The notes under the pieces were generated by a model. That model did no database searches. It was not told the DNA's origin and saw only the letters and a list, made by a program, of their open reading frames with translations. From Nitrospinaceae bacterium (lineage in GTDB: Bacteria > Nitrospinota > Nitrospinia > Nitrospinales > JACRGP01): a stretch of DNA of 55,628 nt. Made by a program: the position numbers and the translations under genes. The DNA lies in assembly GCA_029261575.1 (NCBI GenBank), contig JAJDBD010000199.1:1-55628 (forward strand), in the 5' to 3' direction. Below, one piece after another: positions 1 to 8,757 of the stretch (its first letter is position 1; each line of letters opens with the position of its first letter).

Positions 1-60
1 GGAACATTCCAAGGCTTTCTTGCCGCATTGATTACTTACCGCTCTGTAGACTATGACTAA
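1..60 (+). CDS. C-terminal fragment of an upstream membrane protein (partial)
   Basis: The first reading frame is open from base 1 to a TAA at 58-60 and encodes a hydrophobic tail that includes ALITYRSV. The other two plus frames close earlier, at TGA codons at 29-31 and 52-54. The tail is faintly like the last helix of YbhN / lysylphosphatidylglycerol synthase-type membrane proteins, but 19 residues cannot prove this. It would overlap the next gene by 8 bases, which fits translational coupling and the lack of a clear ribosome binding site before that gene. Confidence 0.35.
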   Translation, partial: GTFQGFLAALITYRSVDYD

Positions 61-736
61 ATTTAAAAAGAAACTTCGCAATATTTTCATCGCGGGATTG
101 TTGATCACCGTCCCCATCGCCTTCACTTATTTTGTTCTCAACTTTTTGTTCAAAAAGCTGGATCAAAATCTGTCTCCCATGTTCACCAAACTCCTGATCT
201 GGGCCGGCGCTCCCATTCCGGAAGGGTTTCAGATTCCCGGCCTGGGACTGGCGATGACGCTGATTTTTATTTTTATCGTCGGTCTTCTGGCGACCAATTT
301 CTTCGGCAAAAAACTTTTGGAAATCGGCGAGGCCATCGTCGAACGCATCCCCGTCGTGCGAAGCATTTACACCGGCACCAAACAGGTGGTGACGTCGATC
401 GCCCAGGCGGATACCAACGCCTTTCGACAATGCGTTCTGGTGGAGTTCCCGCGCAAGGGGGTGTACGCCATGGGCTTTGTCACCGGCGACGCCAAGGGCG
501 AGGTGCAGACGAAAACCGCCAAACACCTGATCAATATCTTCATCCCCACCACGCCCAATCCCACTTCCGGGTTTCTGGTATTCGCGCCGAAAGACGAGGT
601 TCTGGAATTAAAAATGTCGATCGAGGACGGCATCAAGCTCATTATTTCCGGCGGCATCGTCATCCCCCCCTACGATGAAAACTCTCTCCCGGTCGACGCT
701 CAGAAAGTTAAAGCCATCAAGGATATCGAGGTTTGA
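53..736 (+). CDS. DUF502 family inner-membrane protein
   Basis: A 227-residue protein with two hydrophobic segments, about residues 12-34 and 65-88, followed by a soluble domain with the family pattern around VERIPVVRSIYTGTKQV (about 97-113). The whole length fits DUF502, a conserved bacterial and plant membrane family with no settled biochemical role. The ATG at 53 is the first start and has no strong Shine-Dalgarno sequence. The stop overlaps the next start as TTGA, so the two genes are probably co-translated. The family call is firm; the function is unknown. Confidence 0.85.
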   Translation: MTKFKKKLRNIFIAGLLITVPIAFTYFVLNFLFKKLDQNLSPMFTKLLIWAGAPIPEGFQIPGLGLAMTLIFIFIVGLLATNFFGKKLLEIGEAIVERIPVVRSIYTGTKQVVTSIAQADTNAFRQCVLVEFPRKGVYAMGFVTGDAKGEVQTKTAKHLINIFIPTTPNPTSGFLVFAPKDEVLELKMSIEDGIKLIISGGIVIPPYDENSLPVDAQKVKAIKDIEV

Positions 737-1437
737 TTCCAGACCCCGCCCCGCTCAAAATTCTTTACGTCGACAATCATCTGCTGGCGGTTTCCAAACC
801 TTTCGGAATGTTGACCCAGGGGGACGCCAGCGGAAATCCTTGTTTGCTCGAGCAGGCCCGCGCCTGGGTCAAACAGGAATTCGACAAGCCCGGCGAGGCG
901 TTTCTGGGCCTCGTTCATCGGCTGGACCGTCCGGTGGCCGGGACGGTCCTGTTCGCCCGCACGTCCAAAGCGGCGGCGCGGCTGTCGCTCCAGTTCCGCG
1001 AGCGGACCATTCAAAAAATTTACCTCGCTGCCGTCCACAAACCCGTCGTCCCCGAAAGCGGAACGCTGACTCATTATTTAAAAAAAGGCCGGAGTTTGAA
1101 AGCCACCGTTTTCCCAAGGGAAGCGCCGGGCGCGCAATTCGCGGAACTGGATTACCGGGTGGTAGAATCCCTGCCAACGGGAAGCGTTCTTGAGGTGCGT
1201 CCAAAAACCGGGCGTTTTCATCAGATCAGGGCGCAGTTGGCTTTTATCAAACACCCCATTGTCGGCGACGTTAAATACGGCGCGCCCGCTCCACTGCCCG
1301 AAAATAATATTGCGCTGTTCGCACAAAAATTGATTTTCCAGCATCCGGTTTCCAAAGAGGAGTTGAGCGTCGAAGCTCCCGTTCCGGAGGGATGGCCTTT
1401 TCTGCCCGACGACGGACCGGGGAATTTTTTAGTTTAG
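733..1437 (+). CDS. RluA-family RNA pseudouridine synthase
   Basis: A 234-residue pseudouridine synthase that isomerises uridine in rRNA or tRNA. The diagnostic RluA motif HRLDRPVAG, carrying the catalytic Asp, lies near residues 59-67, and the later KTGRFHQIRAQLAFIKHPI block fits the family. There is no N-terminal S4 domain, so this is the short RluA/TruC-like form; which RNA and position it modifies cannot be read from sequence. The start is a TTG sharing bases with the upstream TGA. No in-frame ATG precedes the conserved LYVDNHLLAVSKP block, so the TTG is favoured. Confidence 0.88.
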   Translation: MIPDPAPLKILYVDNHLLAVSKPFGMLTQGDASGNPCLLEQARAWVKQEFDKPGEAFLGLVHRLDRPVAGTVLFARTSKAAARLSLQFRERTIQKIYLAAVHKPVVPESGTLTHYLKKGRSLKATVFPREAPGAQFAELDYRVVESLPTGSVLEVRPKTGRFHQIRAQLAFIKHPIVGDVKYGAPAPLPENNIALFAQKLIFQHPVSKEELSVEAPVPEGWPFLPDDGPGNFLV

Positions 1438-1446
1438 GGGGGGGAT

Positions 1447-4400
1447 TTAGTTTGAGGGCGCGGTGGACAAGGCGTCCTTTTCAATATCTTCCTTGCGGAT
1501 ATGCAAACCCAAATCCATGGTGAAGGACATTAAAACGGGAACCAAAAACAATGTGATCAAAGAAGACAAACTGAGTCCGCCGATGATCGCCGCTCCCATT
1601 CCCCGATAAAGTTCCGTTCCCGCGCCTTCTCCGAACGCCAGGGGAACCATCCCGAAGATGCTCGAAATCGCTGTCATCATGATGGGCCGCAGGCGGGTTT
1701 CGCAGGAATGCAACAAGGCTTCGTGCTCTTCCATGCCTTCCTTGATATTGTTCAGCGTTTGGTGGACGATGAGAATCGCGTTATTCACCACAATGCCTGC
1801 GAGGATGATGATTCCCAACTGGGTCAAAATGTCGAAGGTGATCCAGTTCCAGCCCGCCGCCATCTGCGCGGCGTTGGGAACGTTCCAGTCCTCCAATATT
1901 CCCTCGATAAAAATCCGTTGCAGTTCGTTGTTGCCGACGATTCCCAAAAAAGCTCCCGAGGTGGCGAACACCACGGTCAGCATAACGATCAGGGGGCGCA
2001 TGAAGGATTTGAATAATGCCACCATCAAAAAGTAAATAAACGCCACGGCGTAAACGAAACTTCCCAACAAGGCTTTTTGCGTGGAACCCAGGTCGTCCGC
2101 CAACCCGCCCACCTGCAGACCGTATTCCTCGCTCAGGGTTGCTCGCAAGGGACTGAGTTCTTCGGTCTCCACCTTGTCGATGGCGGGTTGCATGGGTTGA
2201 TCCTTTTTCACCTGAACCAGAAGGGTGATCGAGCGTTCCTTTTCAATGTGGTCGATTCTTGCGGGACCCGCGTCGACCGACACGTTGGTCAAATGTCCCA
2301 GATAAGTCATTTTATTTTCGGCGGTCCAGATGGGCAGGCTCAGGTAGTCGTCCAGGGCCAACGGAGTATTTTTGTCCCGCACCAGAACGAAGTCTATCGG
2401 ATCCCCGCGGTCGTTGTATTCGCCCAGGTATTTACCCGCGTTCAGCGCCTCGACGATATCGCCGATCTCCGGCACGCCCAGATTCAAACGCGCATTTTGC
2501 TCCCTCTTGGGAACGAACCTCAACTCGGGATTTCCAAACTTGAACTCGGGACGGACGGAATGAATTCCCGGATGCGTGGATATTCTTGGAATCATTTTCT
2601 GCGCCAGGCTCTTGAGTTTCAGCATGTCCGGACCCAAAATCTCCACCTTGAACGTTTTGTCCGCCGAGCGAAATATGGGCCGTTGTGCGGCGAAGGCAAA
2701 GCGATACCCAGGAATCTTGAACAGATTGGAGCCGACCTCTCTGGACTTCAACGCCATTTTCACCTCGCCCTCTTGCCCCCTGGCCAATTCCGGGTCGATC
2801 AATAAACCTCCCCCGTTGAAGCGGTCTGAAAACACCAGGAAGTTGCGGTCGACGTCTTTCATCTTCACAATTTCTTTTTCGTAGGGGGCAAAGTATTCTA
2901 TATTTTTTTCCACGGGATTCCCCGCCACAGGTTCCATCAACATGAAGACCATATTGCTGTTTCCGAAAGGCAGGTAGTCGGAGGGGGGCAACAAAAGAAA
3001 ACTCCAATAAAGCGTTGCCAGCGCCAATCCCACGATCCCCGATTTCCAGAAAATTTGTTTGACGCCTCTTCCCAACAAAAAACGCATGACGTCGCTATAA
3101 GCCTGGGCGATGCGGGTTCCCAGAAGCGCCAGCGGTTTTAAAATCGTTCGGTGAAGTTCGCCCGAAGTGTACTCCTCTCCGGGTTTCAGGCGGATGATCA
3201 ACGGGGTCAGGGTGGGGATGACGGTGAGCGAAACCAGCAGGGACAGGGCGATGCTGGAGCTGATGGTGATGGCGATATCGCGAAACAACTGCCCGGCTTC
3301 TTCCTGGATGAACACCACGGGAAGAAACACGGCGAGCGTGGTGAGCGTGGAGGCAAACACCGCGCCCCAGACTTCCGTCGTTCCGTCGAAGGCGGCGCGC
3401 ACGGCGCCCTTCTTCATGGCCAAATGCCGGTAAATATTTTCCAGCACAACGATGGAATTGTCCACCACCATGCCGACGGCAAACGCCATTCCCGCCAGGG
3501 AAATTATGTTGATGCTACGGCCCAGCAACTTGAGAATTATGAATACGGAGACCAGGCTCAGGGGAATGCTGATTCCGACGATCAAAACGGAGCGAACCGA
3601 TCCCAGGAAAACCAACAGGACGGCGACCGCCAGCAACGCGCCCAAACCGAGATTGGATTTCACCAGACTCATCGCCTCGAAAATGTAATCGACGTCCTGA
3701 TAAACAATTTTGATTTGCAGAGGAATGCCGCGGTTGACAAACTCCCGGTTCAACCTTTCCGCCACTTTGCCGACTTCCCTGCAGGTATCGACAACGTTGG
3801 CCCCACTTTTACGAATGATCCCGAAAGCGTTGGAAACCTGGCCGCTGATTTTAACGATGGACTCCCGGCGCTTGAATCCGTCCACCACGCGAGCAAAATC
3901 GCGCACGAAAATGGTTTTGCGTCCGTCGCGTTTGACCACGGCGTTTAAAATATCTTCCTGGCTTTTGAACTCGCCCAGGGTCCGAACCGTGTAATTGCGA
4001 TCCGCCTCGTCGTGAAATCCGGCGCGCACGTTTTGGTTTTCGTCGCGCAAACTTTCGATCGCCTCTTTATAAGTCACGTGGAGACGGGCCATGCTGTAGG
4101 GGTCGAACTCCACCCGCATCTCCCTCTCCTCGCCGCCAAAGTGCCAGACCTCGGCCACTCCGTCGACCCTCAGCAAAGCGGGAAGAGCCAAATCCTCCCC
4201 CACCTGGAACATGTAATTCTGGTCGAGGTCCGGGCTTTTGGGATGCGGTTTTTGAAACACCATCCACATGATCGGACTGGAATTGTCCGTGGACACGGAT
4301 TTCAAAGTCGGCTTGTCCGCCACCGGAGGCAAATCCTTCACCTGCTGGAGCTTGTTGTTGACGTCGATCATGGCGATTTTTTTATCCGTGCCCCAGTCGA

Positions 4401-4683
4401 ATTCCAATTCGATATCGCTGGATCCATGCGAGCTTTTGGAGACCATCCTCTTGAGACCTTCGACGGATTCCAACTGGTCCTCCAGGCGGCGGGTGATATT
4501 TTGCTCCACCTCGCTGGGGGAGAGTCCCAGGTATTTGGTCTTGACCTGGATCAACGGCTTGTCGACAGTGGGAATCAATTGGCGCGGAAGGCTTTGGAAA
4601 CTGAGGACCCCCAGGACGGCCAGGAAAACGACGGCAACCACGACGGTGTGGTAGTTGCGTATGGAATACTCGACGAGTTTCAT
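1447..4683 (-). CDS. RND efflux transporter permease subunit (AcrB/HAE-like)
   Basis: At 1078 residues this has the full length of an RND pump: one N-terminal helix (about 13-32), a large periplasmic loop, a transmembrane bundle, a second loop and a C-terminal bundle. The TM4-like segment GMAFAVGMVVDNSIVVLENI carries the Asp-Asn pair seen in many hydrophobe/amphiphile pumps where AcrB has Asp-Asp. Its substrate is unknown. It overlaps the adaptor gene by four bases (ATGA), so the two form an operon. No TolC-type outer-membrane channel is encoded here. Confidence 0.92.
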   Translation of the reverse strand: MKLVEYSIRNYHTVVVAVVFLAVLGVLSFQSLPRQLIPTVDKPLIQVKTKYLGLSPSEVEQNITRRLEDQLESVEGLKRMVSKSSHGSSDIELEFDWGTDKKIAMIDVNNKLQQVKDLPPVADKPTLKSVSTDNSSPIMWMVFQKPHPKSPDLDQNYMFQVGEDLALPALLRVDGVAEVWHFGGEEREMRVEFDPYSMARLHVTYKEAIESLRDENQNVRAGFHDEADRNYTVRTLGEFKSQEDILNAVVKRDGRKTIFVRDFARVVDGFKRRESIVKISGQVSNAFGIIRKSGANVVDTCREVGKVAERLNREFVNRGIPLQIKIVYQDVDYIFEAMSLVKSNLGLGALLAVAVLLVFLGSVRSVLIVGISIPLSLVSVFIILKLLGRSINIISLAGMAFAVGMVVDNSIVVLENIYRHLAMKKGAVRAAFDGTTEVWGAVFASTLTTLAVFLPVVFIQEEAGQLFRDIAITISSSIALSLLVSLTVIPTLTPLIIRLKPGEEYTSGELHRTILKPLALLGTRIAQAYSDVMRFLLGRGVKQIFWKSGIVGLALATLYWSFLLLPPSDYLPFGNSNMVFMLMEPVAGNPVEKNIEYFAPYEKEIVKMKDVDRNFLVFSDRFNGGGLLIDPELARGQEGEVKMALKSREVGSNLFKIPGYRFAFAAQRPIFRSADKTFKVEILGPDMLKLKSLAQKMIPRISTHPGIHSVRPEFKFGNPELRFVPKREQNARLNLGVPEIGDIVEALNAGKYLGEYNDRGDPIDFVLVRDKNTPLALDDYLSLPIWTAENKMTYLGHLTNVSVDAGPARIDHIEKERSITLLVQVKKDQPMQPAIDKVETEELSPLRATLSEEYGLQVGGLADDLGSTQKALLGSFVYAVAFIYFLMVALFKSFMRPLIVMLTVVFATSGAFLGIVGNNELQRIFIEGILEDWNVPNAAQMAAGWNWITFDILTQLGIIILAGIVVNNAILIVHQTLNNIKEGMEEHEALLHSCETRLRPIMMTAISSIFGMVPLAFGEGAGTELYRGMGAAIIGGLSLSSLITLFLVPVLMSFTMDLGLHIRKEDIEKDALSTAPSN

Positions 4684-6053
4684 CCTGATTTTTGCTTTTT
4701 CGGCGGGCTATTTTTTACCGCAGGCTGAGGGCTTGCCGCGCTCGGAGAGTTTTTCTTTTTGAATTCCGGGTTGGTGATGAAAACCTTCACTCCGGGGAAA
4801 ACGGCCCCCGAGCCGCGCAGGACAAGGTCCTCCCCTCCTTTCAACTGGTGCGTGAAATCATCAACTTCTACAAAACCGTCCTTTTCCTTGAACGCCTTGA
4901 CGGGAACCAATTGCGCTCGCTCGTCTTTAACTATGTACACCGCCGAACCCTGTTCCGAAATCGCCAGGGAAACGGAGGGAACGTGAAGCGCCCTCTTCCG
5001 GGTTTGAAATTGCATCAAACATTCCAGGGTCAGCCCCGGAAATATTTTCGGGTCGGGCTTGACCAGATTGATTTGCACCTGAATGTTTCCGGAAAAAATG
5101 TTTGCGTCGGGAATGACCCGAACGTATTTCTTCAAATCCTTGTTTTGTTCGAACTTCAAATTCAATTCCGGAATGAAAAACTGGACCTTCGTGAGTTCGG
5201 GTAATTTCCCCCGGTAACTTTGCGGCAACTCGATCACGGCTTTCAACCTTGAGGAACTTATCATCTCCATCAGCGGCGTTCCCGGTTGCGCCAAAGCGCC
5301 CTTCTCGATTTTTTTGGACACAATCACTCCGTCGAAGGGAGCCAAAACAAACGTTTTGGACAACTCCAACTCGGCCATGGCGCGCTTTTTTATAGCGCCG
5401 TCGAGATCCGATTTTTTTTGAGCAATATCTTCTCCGCGGGATTTTTTCCCCGCCTCCAAAGCCGCCCGGCTGGCCCGCACGGTTTCTTCCGCGCGTTGCG
5501 TCTTGTCCACCGCCTCGTCCAGAACGGAAACGGCGAGCACTTCCTCCGCCACCAGTTTTTCGATTCGCCGCTGTTCCTTTATAGTCAGGTTCCAGCCGCT
5601 TTCATCGGCCCTGACTTGAGCCTCCAACCTTTCCTGTTCTTCCGGACGCAGGCCCTGCAAGGCTTTTTCGTATTCCTTTTCCGCCGCCGTCCGCTCCGAC
5701 TCCAATCGCTCCAGTTCCAATTCGTATTCTCGAGGATCGATCACGACCAGGGTTTGACCCGCGCGAACCCTGCGCCCTTCCTCGATGGGAACGTCCAGGA
5801 TTTGCCCGGTGATTTCCGAGGCCAGCTCCACTCTTTTTTCCGATTGAATATTTCCCACCGTGCGGACCTCGTCCACGACGTCCTTGTAAACCACTCTCCC
5901 AATCTGGACCGGCAGTGCCAACTCCCTTTTTTTTGGGAGCTCATTATTCATCGCAGAATCGCCGCAGGCGGAAAGGACGAAACAAAAAATTATCGCCGCA
6001 AGCGGGCGCGAATTTTTCCACTTAAAAATTTTTTTGGTATACTCCAAGGGCAT
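4680..6053 (-). CDS. RND efflux periplasmic adaptor lipoprotein (membrane fusion protein)
   Basis: A 457-residue membrane fusion protein. The N-terminus has a basic region, a hydrophobic stretch and a lipobox LSAC (Cys near residue 30), so it is predicted to be a lipoprotein. A barrel-sandwich/biotinyl-lipoyl half (SEITGQILDVPIEEGRRVRAG, split around residues 82-103) is followed by a long Glu/Arg-rich coiled coil (about 110-225) and the second half (FVLAPFDGVIVSKKIEKGALA region). It should link the adjacent RND pump to an outer-membrane channel. It comes first in the two-gene minus-strand operon. Confidence 0.9.
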   Translation of the reverse strand: MPLEYTKKIFKWKNSRPLAAIIFCFVLSACGDSAMNNELPKKRELALPVQIGRVVYKDVVDEVRTVGNIQSEKRVELASEITGQILDVPIEEGRRVRAGQTLVVIDPREYELELERLESERTAAEKEYEKALQGLRPEEQERLEAQVRADESGWNLTIKEQRRIEKLVAEEVLAVSVLDEAVDKTQRAEETVRASRAALEAGKKSRGEDIAQKKSDLDGAIKKRAMAELELSKTFVLAPFDGVIVSKKIEKGALAQPGTPLMEMISSSRLKAVIELPQSYRGKLPELTKVQFFIPELNLKFEQNKDLKKYVRVIPDANIFSGNIQVQINLVKPDPKIFPGLTLECLMQFQTRKRALHVPSVSLAISEQGSAVYIVKDERAQLVPVKAFKEKDGFVEVDDFTHQLKGGEDLVLRGSGAVFPGVKVFITNPEFKKKNSPSAASPQPAVKNSPPKKQKSG

Positions 6054-6125
6054 TACCTTTTAGAAAGCAAAGCATTGTTTTTCCTGTATATTACACGACT
6101 TGATGAATGCGGGTAAAGAGCTTCC

Positions 6126-7061
6126 ATGACTCTTCCAATAGAAAAAATTTCCGATCAAACCACGGACGCGGAAAATTCCTACCCTCTGGAGGGGTTCGAT
6201 TACCGTCTAGTGGACGCCGGAGACTTCCAAAAACTCGAACGCTTTGGGCCGTATTATTTTATCCGTCCGGCGCCCCAGGCTATATGGCCGCGCAGGCTGG
6301 AGGAAAAAGAATGGAAGCAGGCCAAAGGCGAATACCGGTATTTTAAGGGAAAAGAAACGGGCGGGGAATGGACCTTGTTTGACAAATTGCCCAGGGAAGG
6401 CTGGCCGGTGAAATTCCGCGATTTAACATTTCAACTGCGACCCACGGGGTTCGGCCACATCGGAATATTCCCGGAACAGGCGCCCAACTGGATCTGGATC
6501 GCCGAAACCCTGAAACGGATCCCCGACCGCGAGATAAAAGTTATCAACCTGTTTGGTTACACCGGCGGCAGCGCTCTGGCCGCGGCCTCGGCGGGCGCAC
6601 ACGTCACCCACGTGGACGCTTCCAAAGCCTCCGTCACCTGGGCGCGGCAAAACCTGGAAGTTTCCGGCCTCGGCGATCGACCCGTACGCTGGATCGTGGA
6701 CGACGCCTCGAAATTTTTGCTCCGCGAAAAAAAACGCGGCAATCGTTACGACGCGGTGATCATGGACCCGCCCACCTTCGGTCGCGGACCCAAAGGCGAG
6801 GTCTGGAAAATCGAGACTCATTTGTCGGAGTTGATGCTTCAATGCCGCGACGTGTTGAGCGACGACCCCTTGTTTGTCCTGCTCACCACGCATTCGCCGG
6901 GGTTTTCCGCGCTGACCTTGCAGAACATGATCCTGACGCATCTTTTCAAACACGGAACCGGGCGGATAGAATCCGGCGAAATGTCGATACTGGATAGCGC
7001 CTCAAACCTCCACCTCCCCAGCGGCTTCTATTCGCGCTGGATCAGCCCCGGATTCGTTTAA
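6126..7061 (+). CDS. Class I SAM-dependent methyltransferase, RlmI-like
   Basis: A 311-residue protein with a Rossmann methyltransferase core: the SAM-binding motif NLFGYTGGSALAAASAGA (about 142-159), the acidic ribose-binding segment HVDASK, and a catalytic MDPPTFGRGPKGEVWKIE block (about 214-231). These motifs resemble the C-terminal half of RlmI/RlmK 23S rRNA methyltransferases and related proteins of unknown substrate. The PUA domain of RlmI is not evident; the N-terminal 110 residues are family-specific. It is divergent from the efflux operon and 36 bases ahead of the acyl-CoA synthetase gene. Confidence 0.8.
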   Translation: MTLPIEKISDQTTDAENSYPLEGFDYRLVDAGDFQKLERFGPYYFIRPAPQAIWPRRLEEKEWKQAKGEYRYFKGKETGGEWTLFDKLPREGWPVKFRDLTFQLRPTGFGHIGIFPEQAPNWIWIAETLKRIPDREIKVINLFGYTGGSALAAASAGAHVTHVDASKASVTWARQNLEVSGLGDRPVRWIVDDASKFLLREKKRGNRYDAVIMDPPTFGRGPKGEVWKIETHLSELMLQCRDVLSDDPLFVLLTTHSPGFSALTLQNMILTHLFKHGTGRIESGEMSILDSASNLHLPSGFYSRWISPGFV

Positions 7062-7097
7062 CTTGCGGTTGAAAAACTTTTTACCAGGGAACAACTC

Positions 7098-8666
7098 ATG
7101 GCGCGGGAATTTTATAATTTAATTAAAGCGAACACGCGGGACGATCCGGACCGGACGGCGATCATCGACGGAGAGGTTTCCTTAACCTATGCCCAGTTGC
7201 TGGAGAAGGTCGAAAAGTTTTCCGCCGGTCTGGAGACTTTGAATCTAGGACCGGACAGCAAACTGGGAATTTTTTGTCTCAACCAAAAAGAATTCCTCAT
7301 CGCCTTACTGGGTTCTTTTTTAAAAGGAGTCCCGGTCGTTCCGTTCAACTTATTGTTGGGTCCGGAGGACCTGGTCTTTGTCGCTCAAGACGCGGGCGTG
7401 GACGCCGTGCTGTTGAACGCGGCTTTCGTGAAGCCGGAAACGGCGCCTTTCTTTAACATGTTCCGGCGTCGGATTGTTGCGGGACAAGGCGAGAATGTCG
7501 GCCTGCTCAAGGAGGGGTTTCTTTCCTTCGATGACTTTCTGGAATCGGGCGACACAAAGGACGCTTTGACCGAGCATAAACGCAACGCGGGCGTCCCCGA
7601 CGTGATTCTTTACACCTCGGGTACGACGGCGCGTCCCAAGGGGGTCACGCTCAACGAGCCTCAGTTTTTCGCCAACACCTGCGCCATTCGAGAACATTTG
7701 CCGTTTTCCAGCGAGGACCGCGTCATCATGGCCTTGCCCTTGTTTCACTCCTTCGGCAACATCATCGCGCTGGTGATTTTGCAATCGCACGCCACCTTGA
7801 TTCTGGTTCCCCAGTTCGCGCCCAAAACGCTTCTGGGCGCCATCGACCGGCACAAGGCCAGCGTGCTCCCCCTGGTGCCGACTATTTATTCGTTTCTGGC
7901 GGACCTGTACCAGCGCGGCGGCTACGACGTTTCGTCGTTAAAATATTGCATCTCCGGCGGCGCGGCTCTGCCCGTGGCGTTGCTCCACAGGGTCGAGGAG
8001 ATTTTGGGAGTGACGGTCGTCGAAGGTTACGGCCTGACGGAAACGGCTCCGGTGATCGCGGTCAACACGTTCAAGGACGGGAGTATTCCCGGTTCCGTGG
8101 GTCCGCCTCTGAGCAACGTGGAAACGCGGATCGCGGACGACGCGGGTCGGCCGGTGAAACAGGGAGAGGTCGGCGAAATTTGCGTGCGCGGCCCTTCCGT
8201 CACGGAAGGTTATTGGAAGCGTCCGGAGGAAACCCGCGAGGCCTTTGCCCCGGAGGGTTGGTTTAAAACTGGCGACCTGGGCCACATCGACGAGGCGGGT
8301 CGGCTTTATATTTCCGCCGGTCGCAAAAAGGACCTCATCATCCGGGCCGGGGAAAACATTTCCCCGCTGGCGATTGAAAACGCGCTGATGAATCACCCGG
8401 CGGTTGCGGAAGCCGCCGCGATCGGTACTCCGCACGAGCGCATGGGGGAACAGGTGAGCGTTTGCGTCGTCCTGCGTGAAGGAGGAACGGCGACGCCTGC
8501 GGAGCTAAAAGAATTCTGCCGCAAAAATCTTCCCGCATACATGGTTCCGGACAATTTTATTTTTTGCTCGGAACTGCCAAAAAACGCGGCGGGAAAAATC
8601 CTCAAGAAACAATTAAAAGAAGAGTTCGCGACCGGCGAGGCGCCGGGGCCAGTAGCTTGTGATTGA
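7098..8666 (+). CDS. AMP-forming acyl-CoA synthetase (long-chain fatty acid-CoA ligase-like)
   Basis: A 522-residue ANL-superfamily enzyme, expected to activate a carboxylic acid through an acyl-adenylate to the CoA thioester. Visible signatures are the P-loop YTSGTTARPKGV (about 172-183), GYGLTETAP, the hinge region WFKTGDLGHIDEAGRLY and the C-terminal catalytic Lys context NAAGKILKKQL. The absence of membrane anchors and the overall length fit FadD-type medium/long-chain ligases, but the substrate is not readable. An AGGGA at 7086-7090 precedes the ATG at a usable distance. Confidence 0.87.
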   Translation: MAREFYNLIKANTRDDPDRTAIIDGEVSLTYAQLLEKVEKFSAGLETLNLGPDSKLGIFCLNQKEFLIALLGSFLKGVPVVPFNLLLGPEDLVFVAQDAGVDAVLLNAAFVKPETAPFFNMFRRRIVAGQGENVGLLKEGFLSFDDFLESGDTKDALTEHKRNAGVPDVILYTSGTTARPKGVTLNEPQFFANTCAIREHLPFSSEDRVIMALPLFHSFGNIIALVILQSHATLILVPQFAPKTLLGAIDRHKASVLPLVPTIYSFLADLYQRGGYDVSSLKYCISGGAALPVALLHRVEEILGVTVVEGYGLTETAPVIAVNTFKDGSIPGSVGPPLSNVETRIADDAGRPVKQGEVGEICVRGPSVTEGYWKRPEETREAFAPEGWFKTGDLGHIDEAGRLYISAGRKKDLIIRAGENISPLAIENALMNHPAVAEAAAIGTPHERMGEQVSVCVVLREGGTATPAELKEFCRKNLPAYMVPDNFIFCSELPKNAAGKILKKQLKEEFATGEAPGPVACD

Positions 8667-8757
8667 ATAATTTTTCTTAAACTGCCACCTGTCAACCGAC
8701 TGCTACCAACTATTTTTCCGTGTTCATCTGTATTTATCGGCGGTTTCTATTTTTTTA